Shown here piece after piece: positions 1-5,987 of a stretch of 10,542 nucleotides of DNA. Both the position numbers and the translations under genes were made by a program. Under the pieces are notes generated by a model that was given only the letters and a program-made list of their open reading frames with translations, searched no databases and was not told where the DNA came from. The stretch is from Kiloniellaceae bacterium (GTDB taxonomy: Bacteria > Pseudomonadota > Alphaproteobacteria > Kiloniellales > Kiloniellaceae): the NCBI GenBank assembly GCA_028280915.1, contig JANQKX010000278.1, positions 1 to 10,542 on the forward strand, in the 5' to 3' direction. Every line of letters begins with the position of its first letter. Positions within the stretch are counted from its first letter, which is position 1.

Positions 1-233
1 CCCGGCCCCGCATCGGTGGTCAGGCCCACGGCGATGGCCAGGGGTTTGCAGTCCATGAGCTTTTCCGCCTCCCCGAAGAGGTCGTCGGAGATGGCATCGC
101 CGCCCAAGCGAAAGCGCTGCATCTGGTTGGTGACCCCTTGGGGCCGCAGAAGTTCCAACTCGGGCTGGACCACCGTATTCATGGCCGGGGTCATCACCCC
201 GATGACGCCGCGGGGTGCCAAGGTATCGACCAT
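1..233 (-). CDS. Asp/Glu racemase superfamily enzyme, maleate isomerase / arylmalonate decarboxylase-like (N-terminal part, runs off left edge)
   Basis: The start abuts the stop of the SRPBCC gene (TAG then ATG with no gap) and the frame stays open for 77 codons to the window edge. The N-terminus has RGVIGVMTPAMNTVVQPEL (residues 8-26), matching the first strand and Asn-Thr loop of maleate cis-trans isomerases and arylmalonate decarboxylases, followed by RPQGV (30-34), the usual 'P-E/Q-G-V' step. These cytosolic enzymes use one or two cysteines for isomerisation, racemisation or decarboxylation of small dicarboxylates. Near the place where the two-cysteine members carry their first catalytic Cys, I read VGLTTD (69-74) with Gly70, which is closer to decarboxylases with a single C-terminal Cys. 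That alignment was made by eye and the second Cys lies outside the window. An AAAGGA ribosome site 9 nt upstream supports the start. The family is fairly sure; the reaction is not. Confidence 0.75.
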   Translation of the reverse strand, partial: MVDTLAPRGVIGVMTPAMNTVVQPELELLRPQGVTNQMQRFRLGGDAISDDLFGEAEKLMDCKPLAIAVGLTTDAGP

Positions 234-671
234 CTATTGCTGTCCTTTCAGGTATTCGTTCAGGCCGCACATGCCGTCGCGGTAAATCTGATCGCCCACG
301 ATGCTTGCCAGGCTTTCCCCATCGCTTGGATTGCAGGTGAACTCACCGCTCCACATGCCCAGGGTGAGATCGCCCTCGGTGATGGGCAGGAAACGGTGGG
401 TTGAGATGTAGTTGCTGCACGGCAGCGGGCTTTCAATGATGTCGTAGGTGTAAAAGTGCTCCAGGTCCGAATGGGCGAGCAGGGTTTCCCGGAACTGGGT
501 GCCATCGGCGATATCCAGGTGGCGCACCGACCCAATCGCGGTGGGTGCCCCGCTTTCCATGCGGGCGCCGATCACCCCGGGGTTCCAGTCCACCACCCCG
601 TCGAAGCGGCGCACCGCTTGCCAGACCCGGTCGATCGGTGCCTCGATGATCAGGCTGCGAAAAACCTTCAT
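234..671 (-). CDS. SRPBCC (START/Bet v1-like) ligand-binding fold protein
   Basis: A 145-residue protein with the SRPBCC/polyketide-cyclase layout. It opens with MKVFRSLIIEAPIDRVWQAV (1-20), the typical first strand and 'AP-x-x-VW' helix, then DGVVDWNPGV (24-33), and ends in a C-terminal helix (about 124-141, IVGDQIYRDGMCGLNEYL) that would close the hydrophobic cavity. Length is normal for the family. No signal peptide is seen, so it is probably cytosolic. The start at 671 is chosen because it overlaps the methyltransferase stop as ATGA, has a GGGGGTAAGG stretch just upstream, and begins exactly at the fold boundary. A longer frame reading up to 824 is only low-complexity read-through opposite the methyltransferase gene. 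It sits between an MttB-type methyltransferase and a racemase-superfamily enzyme, so it probably binds or processes a small intermediate of the same pathway. The ligand is unknown. Fold assignment is good; function is open. Confidence 0.82.
   Translation of the reverse strand: MKVFRSLIIEAPIDRVWQAVRRFDGVVDWNPGVIGARMESGAPTAIGSVRHLDIADGTQFRETLLAHSDLEHFYTYDIIESPLPCSNYISTHRFLPITEGDLTLGMWSGEFTCNPSDGESLASIVGDQIYRDGMCGLNEYLKGQQ
243..248 (-). promoter_or_regulatory. Ribosome binding site that fixes the start of the racemase-superfamily gene
   Basis: The minus strand reads AAAGGA, 9 nt before the ATG at 233-231 and inside the last codons of the SRPBCC gene. It is the reason for placing the start at 233 rather than at one of the later in-frame ATGs. 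Confidence 0.6.
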
Positions 672-2185
672 GACCTTACCCCCTGTTTGTCCAAACGGAT
701 TGGAAAACGCGCGCGGATCTGTTCTTCCGCGACTTTTGGCAGGTGCGCGGGCGCTTGCGCCAGGATATCCGCCACCCTTTTTCGGGCTTGGTCCCACAGG
801 GGCGGACGGCCCGCGTCCACCCACTCGGCCACGCTGCGGCGGTCCGCCAGGGTCGGATAAACGAATTCGGTCTTCATCAGCTGCAGGGTTTGGGCCTCGC
901 CCAGATAGTGCCCCTCGCCGGTCACCACCCGTTCCATGGCGTCCAGGTCCAGCAGCCCCGGCGAGACCTCAATGCCGCGCACGCCGCGCAAGATGGCGCC
1001 GCACATGTCGTCGTCGATCACCATGGCTTCCGGCGAGGCCACCATGATGGAGCCCAGCATGCCCACGCTCAAGTTGATCATATCCGCGCCCGCCTGGGCG
1101 GCCAGGGCCACGCTGTAACCCTTTTCGTAACCGGCCTGAACGTCCGCCACCTTGGAATCGGTCATGCCGGCGGAAACGGTGGACGGCAGTTCCAGGTGCA
1201 ATAGCAACTGGGCCGCCGCCGCGTTGGCCAGGGCCGATTCCCCCCCACCGCCGCTCATGGCGCCGGTGCGCAGATCGGAAATGAAGGGCATGAAGGCGAA
1301 AATGCAGGGGTGGCCAGGCCGGATGGCATCCACCACCAGGAGCCCGGCCAGGGATTCAGCCAGACCTTGGGCCAAAGCGCCGGCCAGGGATGCCGGGCTG
1401 GTGGCCCCGGCCTGGGCTGCGGTGCAAATCTGCAGGGGCATGCCGCGGGCGATGGCGGCGCGCATGATCTCCACGCCCTCGGGCGCAAACCGCAGGGGCG
1501 AGACCGCGTGCACGATAATCGCCATGCAAAAGGGTTGCCGCCGGAACCGCTCCCCGCCGCCCAGGGCCGTATCGAACATGTCGATGACCGGAGCCACATG
1601 GCCGGCCTGGTCGAAGCTAACCCCGATGGGTTTTCCCGTGGCCTTCAGGCAGGCAAAGGCGGTGTTGATGTCCAGCTCCAGGGGTGTGGCCATGTCCCGC
1701 GCCACCACCGGCCGGACGCCATAGTGAATGTTGGGGCAGTGATCCAGCACCCGCATCAGGCCATAGAGGTCCGCCAAGGTGGAATCCCGGAAGCTTTCCG
1801 TGGCGCCGTCTAGGACCTGCACCGCGGCGCCGCCCGTGCCCAGGTGGACCCGTCCGCCGCCCACCTGGATCCCGCGCGCCTCCACAAAGCCGGGCAAGCT
1901 GACCCGCTTGCCCGCCCGCCGGATAGCACGCAGCGTTTTTTCCTTGTCAAAGGTGATCCGCCCGTCGCCCCGCTGCCGGGCGCCGGCGTCAATCAAGGCG
2001 CTCATCAGCCAATCCGGCGCCCCACCCATGCCGATGCGCGCCAGGATGTCCAAAGCGGCCTCGCAGATGGCCGAGACTTCCCCCTCGGCGAGAGGACGAT
2101 AACGCCCGCCGGCAAAAATCGCCGGGGTCCGCTCCGTTCCGGGCTGGGGGGACGGCTGATCACGCCGCCGCATTCTCTGAGCCAT
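668..2185 (-). CDS. Trimethylamine methyltransferase (MttB) family protein, pyrrolysine-free
   Basis: A 505-residue member of the MttB superfamily (COG5598), which transfers methyl groups from trimethylamine, or in the non-pyrrolysine members from quaternary amines such as glycine betaine, proline betaine or carnitine, to a corrinoid protein. Recognisable stretches are RPLAEGEVSAICEAALDILA (30-49), LRTGAMSGGGGESALANA (305-322), SAGMTDSKVADVQAGYEKG (338-356), MLGSIMVASPEAMVIDDDMC (376-395) and a C-terminal GEGHYLGEAQTLQLMKTEFVYP (423-444). MttB of methanogens is about 495 residues with pyrrolysine near 334; here the frame is open throughout with no internal TAG. The ribosome site is weak. An in-frame ATG four codons downstream (2173) is an alternative start. 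The stop overlaps the next gene as ATGA. No corrinoid protein or partner methyltransferase is encoded in this window, so either it lies elsewhere or the reaction differs. Family is sure; substrate unknown. Confidence 0.9.
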   Translation of the reverse strand: MAQRMRRRDQPSPQPGTERTPAIFAGGRYRPLAEGEVSAICEAALDILARIGMGGAPDWLMSALIDAGARQRGDGRITFDKEKTLRAIRRAGKRVSLPGFVEARGIQVGGGRVHLGTGGAAVQVLDGATESFRDSTLADLYGLMRVLDHCPNIHYGVRPVVARDMATPLELDINTAFACLKATGKPIGVSFDQAGHVAPVIDMFDTALGGGERFRRQPFCMAIIVHAVSPLRFAPEGVEIMRAAIARGMPLQICTAAQAGATSPASLAGALAQGLAESLAGLLVVDAIRPGHPCIFAFMPFISDLRTGAMSGGGGESALANAAAAQLLLHLELPSTVSAGMTDSKVADVQAGYEKGYSVALAAQAGADMINLSVGMLGSIMVASPEAMVIDDDMCGAILRGVRGIEVSPGLLDLDAMERVVTGEGHYLGEAQTLQLMKTEFVYPTLADRRSVAEWVDAGRPPLWDQARKRVADILAQAPAHLPKVAEEQIRARFPIRLDKQGVRS

Positions 2186-2345
2186 CGCGCGCTCGTTCTG
2201 TTTTGCCGGCTAGAGCAGAATTTCAATTCAGGTGCGCCTACACCCGATCTGGCTTTGCTCCAGCGGTATCTTGAGCGCAATAATCTAGGAACGATATTCA
2301 GTAATTTTCCTGATTTCGTGAATTTTCTTTGATGTTTGGAGTTTC
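2186..2345. other. AT-rich intergenic spacer, probable promoter region of the methyltransferase operon
   Basis: This 160-nt spacer separates the ligase alpha subunit from the MttB-like gene. About 2215-2345 is much richer in A/T than the surrounding coding DNA. It holds an imperfect direct repeat, AATTTTCCTGAT at 2303-2314 and AATTTTCTTTGAT at 2321-2333 (18 bp apart), and a short dyad GAATT-tc-AATTC at 2218-2229. I find no convincing -35/-10 pair and no stem followed by a T-run, so neither promoter nor terminator can be placed. No small gene is apparent. Confidence 0.4.
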
Positions 2346-3221
2346 CTAAAGCCCCGTCAACCGCGCGGCCAGGAGGCTGGGCAACTGGCTGGGCACATCG
2401 GCCACGGCGACGCCGGCGGCCTCCAGCGCCTTGCGTTTGGAACCATAGTCGCCCTTGCCGCCGGACACGATGGCGCCGGCGTGGCCCATCTTTTTGCCCG
2501 GGGGCGAGGCCCGTCCGGCGATGAAGGCCGCGACCGGTTTTTTCATGCCCGCGGCGTACTCGGCCGCCTCTTCTTCCATGGATCCGCCGATTTCGCCGCA
2601 GATGGCGACCCCCTGGGTGCCCGGGTCCTGGTCTAGGATCTCCAAGGCATCCCGCGTGGTGGTGCCGATCATGGGATCGCCGCCGATGCCGTAGAAGACC
2701 GACTGCCCCAGGCCGGCGTTGGTCAGGTTGAGGCAGATCAGGGTGCCCAGGCTGCCCGAGCGGGAAATCACCCCGATGGGACCGGGCTGAAACACCCGCT
2801 TGTTGAAGGCCGGCATGATGCCCGCGAAACTCTCGCCGGGCGTCACCAGTCCGGCCGTGTTGGGTCCGACGATGCGCGTGCCGCTGGCCGCCGCCGCGGC
2901 GTGCATCTCCATCACGTCCTGGGCCGGAATGTGCTCGGTCAAGCAGACCAGGAGCTTGGCCCCCGCCGCGCAGGCATCCAGCGCCGCCGCCTTGGCCGCC
3001 AGGGGCGGGATGAACATGAGGGCCACGTCGAAGGGGTCCTGCTTGGCGGCTTCCACCGCCGAGCCGTAAACCGGGACACCTAGGTGTTCGGTGCCGGCCT
3101 TCTTGGGATTGACCCCGCCGATCACACTAGCGCCATAGGTCTGCATTTCGCGGGTCCAGAAAGTGCCTTGCTTGCCGGTGATGCCTTGGACCAGGATTTT
3201 GTGGTTTTTCCGGATAATCAT
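2346..3221 (-). CDS. ADP-forming acyl-CoA ligase, alpha subunit (SucD-like; candidate sulfoacetate-CoA ligase subunit)
   Basis: A 291-residue homologue of the succinyl-CoA synthetase alpha subunit, with the CoA-binding Rossmann start KILVQGITGKQGTF (8-21), GPNTAGLVTPGE (119-130), VISRSGSLG (151-159), GIGGDPMIG (178-186) and the phosphohistidine loop KKMGHAGAIVSGGKG (243-257) with His247 in the same place as in E. coli SucD. With its beta partner it should interconvert acyl-CoA + ADP + Pi and acid + ATP in the cytosol. E. coli SucD has GPNCPGVITPGE where this protein has GPNTAGLVTPGE, and TYE after the SRSG loop where this has LGT, so it is probably not the TCA-cycle enzyme. Its start overlaps the beta-subunit stop as ATGA, with GGGGAGG (3229-3235) 7 nt upstream. 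The adjacent acylating dehydrogenase points to an acyl-CoA such as sulfoacetyl-CoA as substrate. Family sure; substrate inferred. Confidence 0.88.
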   Translation of the reverse strand: MIIRKNHKILVQGITGKQGTFWTREMQTYGASVIGGVNPKKAGTEHLGVPVYGSAVEAAKQDPFDVALMFIPPLAAKAAALDACAAGAKLLVCLTEHIPAQDVMEMHAAAAASGTRIVGPNTAGLVTPGESFAGIMPAFNKRVFQPGPIGVISRSGSLGTLICLNLTNAGLGQSVFYGIGGDPMIGTTTRDALEILDQDPGTQGVAICGEIGGSMEEEAAEYAAGMKKPVAAFIAGRASPPGKKMGHAGAIVSGGKGDYGSKRKALEAAGVAVADVPSQLPSLLAARLTGL

Positions 3222-4357
3222 GCCGAGGCCTCCCCGCCGGCGGCCCGCACCGCGGCTTGTACCGCGTCGTCCATCAAATCATAGGGCTCGATGCCCAGTT
3301 CCCGCTTGACCAGCTCGACGGCCTCGTCCTCGCCGGTGCCGTGGATGGTGAAGAACACCGGGATGTCCGGCTGAAGGGCCTGCCAGGCCTTGATCACCCC
3401 TTCGGCCATCACGTCCGTGCGGGCAAAGGCGCCGCAAAAGTTGACCAGGAGGCTGCGGATGTTGGGGTTCTTGAGCAGGATTTCCAGGGCCACCTTGGAT
3501 TTGGTGTAGGCCTCGCCGCCGATTTCCAGGAAGTTGGCGGGCGCGCCGCCGAAGTGGGTGATGGCATCCATGGTGGTCATGGTGAGCCCGGCCCCATTGG
3601 CCAGCACACCGACCGAGCCGCCCAGCTCGATGTACTTCAGACCGGCGGCTTGCGCTTCCGCCTCCAGCGCGGTGAGTTTTTCCGGCGCCGCTTGGGCGAC
3701 CAGGTCCGGCTGACGGGGCGCGGCGCCGTCGTCCAGGGTGAATTTGCAATCCAGGGCCACGATACGCTGATCTTGCGTCACCACCAGGGGATTGATTTCC
3801 AGCAGCTCCGCGTCATGGCGCCGGTAAGCGTCGTAAAGCTTGACCAGGCAATCGGCGATGTCATCGGTGCTGGCCGCAAGCGCCAGACCGTCCAAGGCCG
3901 CCAAAGCGGCGTCCTTGGAGAGACCTTCGTTGATGCTCACGGGGACGCGGCGCATGGCGGAAGGGTCCTTTTCGGCCGCTTCCTCCACGTCCATGCCGCC
4001 CATGGTGGAGAACAAAACCACGGGCGCGCGGCTGGCCGGGTCGTTCAACACCGCCGCGTAGTACTCGGCGGCAATGGGCACCTGGGCTTCCACCAGGACC
4101 TTGGCCACCCGGTGGCCGTCGATGTTCATGCCGATGATCGCCTCGGCATGGGTTTGGGCTTCCTCGGGCGTGGCCGCCAGCTTGATGCCGCCGGCCTTGC
4201 CCCGCTTGCCCGTGGGCACCTGGGCCTTGACCACGCAGGGGCCGATATCGGCGGCTGCCGCGGCCACGGCGGCGGGGGTTTCCGCCAGGCGGCTGGGCGG
4301 CACGGGGATGCCCGCCGCCGCCAGGAGCGGCTTGGCCGCGTATTCTTCAAAGTTCAT
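3218..4357 (-). CDS. ADP-forming acyl-CoA ligase, beta subunit (SucC-like ATP-grasp; candidate sulfoacetate-CoA ligase subunit)
   Basis: A 379-residue homologue of SucC (388 in E. coli). The N-terminal ATP-grasp domain shows VVKAQVPTGKRGKAGGIKL (42-60) and AELLEINPLVV (183-193). The C-terminal ligase domain shows GSVGVLANGAGLTMTTMD (247-264), PANFLEIGGEA (273-283) and NFCGAFARTDVMAEGVI (306-322). It forms the nucleotide-binding half of the ligase with the SucD-like protein encoded directly downstream. Two loops near the acid-binding site differ from the TCA-cycle enzyme: GGIVR is GAFAR (309-313), and the segment that reads RLEGNN in E. coli is TIHGTG (337-342). This fits a specialised substrate. 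The gene is 38 nt downstream of the dehydrogenase stop, with a clear GAGGAAA ribosome site (4363-4369). Family and partner are sure; substrate specificity is inferred from context. Confidence 0.88.
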   Translation of the reverse strand: MNFEEYAAKPLLAAAGIPVPPSRLAETPAAVAAAAADIGPCVVKAQVPTGKRGKAGGIKLAATPEEAQTHAEAIIGMNIDGHRVAKVLVEAQVPIAAEYYAAVLNDPASRAPVVLFSTMGGMDVEEAAEKDPSAMRRVPVSINEGLSKDAALAALDGLALAASTDDIADCLVKLYDAYRRHDAELLEINPLVVTQDQRIVALDCKFTLDDGAAPRQPDLVAQAAPEKLTALEAEAQAAGLKYIELGGSVGVLANGAGLTMTTMDAITHFGGAPANFLEIGGEAYTKSKVALEILLKNPNIRSLLVNFCGAFARTDVMAEGVIKAWQALQPDIPVFFTIHGTGEDEAVELVKRELGIEPYDLMDDAVQAAVRAAGGEASA

Positions 4358-4395
4358 GGCTGTTTCCTCGCCCGTTTTGATCGGGTTGTGTCCCG

Positions 4396-5817
4396 TTATT
4401 TTCCGTACTTTTGCCAGTAGGCGCCGAACAGGGCCTCCTCGCTGGGTTTGTCCTCGGGGATGGTGGTCACCAGGTGGGTGATGTTGATGAAGTGGGTATA
4501 GTTGAGGTTGTCCGAGATGGTGTTGCCGGCCCAGGTGCCCCCGCCCATGGAGAGGGTGAAGGGCAGGCAGTTGTTGAAGCCGCCGCCGTTGCCGAAGGTG
4601 TGCGCCTGATTGACCAAAATGCGGACCACGTCGGTTTCCGCCGCCAGCGCGCGGGCATGGTCCGGGTTCTTGGTATGAATCCCCGCGGAATGGCCCTTGC
4701 CGGTCACCTCCAGGATCTGGCGCACGATGGATTTGGCCTCATCAAAATCCTTGGCCCGGTAAACCGTGAGAAAGAGCGACAGCTTTTCGTCGGCGAAGCT
4801 GTGCTTGCCGCCCACCTCGTCCTGCTCGACAAGAAAAAACTTGGCCGCCTGGGCCGGCGCCGACAGGCCCATGACCTTGGCCGTGACGGCGGCGTCCTTG
4901 GCGATCACGTGACGGTTGAGCTTACCGCCGATCCAGAGTTTTTCCGAAACCGTGGCGATCTCTTCCGGGCCGCAGCGCCAGGCTCCGGCGCGTTCCAGGG
5001 CGGCGATCGCCGCTTCGTAGACGTCGTCCAGGATGACCACGGCGTTTTCCGAGGAGCATGACGTGGCATTGTCGAAGATCTTGGAGGCGCAGATCTTTTC
5101 CGCCGCGTCGTCCAGATCGGCGGTGCTGTCGATGATGACGGGCACGTTGCCCGCGCCCACGCCGATGGCCACCGTGCCCGACTGCATGGCCCGTTTCACG
5201 TTGTTCTGCGACCCTGTCACCACGGCCAGGTCCACCTGATTCATCAGGGCCTGGGTCAGGTCCTTGGACACCGGCGCCGGCAGGATCTGCACCAGATCTT
5301 CCGGGTGGCCGCATTTTTTCAGCTCGGCGCGCATCTGGGCCACGGTCTGCGCTGTGGTGTGATAGCCCGCCGGGGAGGGGGCGATGATCACCGGGTTGCC
5401 GCCCTTGAGCGCCATCATGGCCTTGTTGACCGGGGTGGCCGCCGGATTGGTGGAGGGGCAGACAGCCCCCACCACGCCCACGGGCTTGCCATACTTGACC
5501 AGCCCCCGTTCCGGTTCCTCGGCGATCACACCGACGGTTTTGGCCCGCATCAGATCGCGCAGGGTGCCGAAGGTTTTGCGGGTGTTCTTGATGATCTTGG
5601 AGTCCACATTGCCCAGGCCCGTGTCCTCTACCGCCAGTTCGGCAAGGGCCCGGGCGTTTTCCGGCTTGTAGAGGGACCAAGCCAGGGCGGTGACCGCTTC
5701 GTCGACCCGCGCCTGGTCGTGGTTCTCATAGGCCGCCATCGCCGCACGGGCGCGCTCTACCAGGGCTGCCACAATCTCGCCGGCGCTTTCTTGGACCTTT
5801 TGTGGTTCAGCAGACAT
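4396..5817 (-). CDS. CoA-acylating aldehyde dehydrogenase, sulfoacetaldehyde dehydrogenase (SauS)-like
   Basis: A 473-residue aldehyde dehydrogenase of the acylating (EutE/PduP/AdhE N-domain) branch, which oxidises an aldehyde with NAD(P)+ and CoA to an acyl-CoA. Seen are VEDTGLGNVDSKIIKNTRKT (63-82), the cofactor region PVGVVGAVCPSTNPAATPVN (112-131), VDLAVVTGSQ (195-204) and the catalytic segment FDNATSCSSENAVV (248-261) with Cys254 aligning with the AdhE FDNGMICASEQ cysteine. The C-terminus has NQAHTFGNGGGFNNCLPFTL (403-422). Overall it resembles SauS of Cupriavidus (sulfoacetaldehyde to sulfoacetyl-CoA). No microcompartment-targeting N-terminal extension is evident, so it is probably a soluble cytosolic enzyme. 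A good ribosome site AAAGGA (5828-5833) lies 10 nt before the ATG. It leads a cassette with the two ligase subunits, which would turn the acyl-CoA into free acid plus ATP. Class is sure; sulfoacetaldehyde as substrate is probable but unproven, with succinate or malonate semialdehyde-type aldehydes as alternatives. Confidence 0.88.
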   Translation of the reverse strand: MSAEPQKVQESAGEIVAALVERARAAMAAYENHDQARVDEAVTALAWSLYKPENARALAELAVEDTGLGNVDSKIIKNTRKTFGTLRDLMRAKTVGVIAEEPERGLVKYGKPVGVVGAVCPSTNPAATPVNKAMMALKGGNPVIIAPSPAGYHTTAQTVAQMRAELKKCGHPEDLVQILPAPVSKDLTQALMNQVDLAVVTGSQNNVKRAMQSGTVAIGVGAGNVPVIIDSTADLDDAAEKICASKIFDNATSCSSENAVVILDDVYEAAIAALERAGAWRCGPEEIATVSEKLWIGGKLNRHVIAKDAAVTAKVMGLSAPAQAAKFFLVEQDEVGGKHSFADEKLSLFLTVYRAKDFDEAKSIVRQILEVTGKGHSAGIHTKNPDHARALAAETDVVRILVNQAHTFGNGGGFNNCLPFTLSMGGGTWAGNTISDNLNYTHFINITHLVTTIPEDKPSEEALFGAYWQKYGK

Positions 5818-5987
5818 GCTTTGGTTTTCCTTTCTTCTTCATTCGGCCCGGGATTTCGCCCCGCAGTTACGAGTCCCGTTCCGCTTGGCGTCCTGCTTTT
5901 CGCGGCGCCTAAGATCGACCAAGGGCCGGCGCCGCGCAAGCCAATCTTTGCGCCGCTGACGCGCCGTCGATGGCCCGGGGCTATAAA
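5818..5987. other. Intergenic spacer upstream of the dehydrogenase-ligase cassette
   Basis: 170 nt between the metallopeptidase stop and the dehydrogenase start. It contains the GC-rich dyad described at 5895-5941 and, next to the gene, the ribosome site. I see no clear -35/-10 pair, so the cassette's promoter cannot be placed. Confidence 0.35.
5895..5941. repeat. GC-rich inverted repeat (stem-loop) between the metallopeptidase and dehydrogenase genes
   Basis: A perfect 9-bp inverted repeat, CGCGGCGCC at 5901-5909 and GGCGCCGCG at 5928-5936, encloses an 18-nt loop. Beyond a small internal bulge the stem continues with GCTT (5895-5898) pairing AAGC (5938-5941). Each inner arm also contains the self-complementary GGCGCC. 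No T-run follows in either direction, so it is not a standard rho-independent terminator. It could be a pause site, mRNA-stability element or regulator site in the leader of the dehydrogenase mRNA. Confidence 0.55.

Noticed and set aside
672..824. N-terminal extension of the SRPBCC frame up to 824
   Set aside because: The added residues are low-complexity Pro/Gly/Arg sequence antiparallel in frame to the methyltransferase C-terminus. The SRPBCC fold begins at the ATG at 671, which overlaps the upstream stop as ATGA.
668..2185. Pyrrolysine-containing MttB
   Set aside because: The reading frame has no internal TAG, so it belongs to the pyrrolysine-free members of the family.
2346..4357. Housekeeping succinyl-CoA synthetase (sucCD) of the TCA cycle
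   Set aside because: Neighbouring genes are an acylating dehydrogenase and a methyltransferase rather than mdh, sucA or sucB, and substrate-loop residues differ in both subunits.
3257..4420. Long plus-strand open frame (387 codons) opposite the ligase beta subunit
   Set aside because: Its product is rich in His, Gly and Arg without domain character, and it lies exactly antisense to a well-conserved SucC-like gene. Such frames are expected opposite GC-rich coding DNA.
5895..5941. Rho-independent terminator of the metallopeptidase gene
   Set aside because: The stem is strong but no T-run follows it in the direction of transcription; AAAAGC follows instead.
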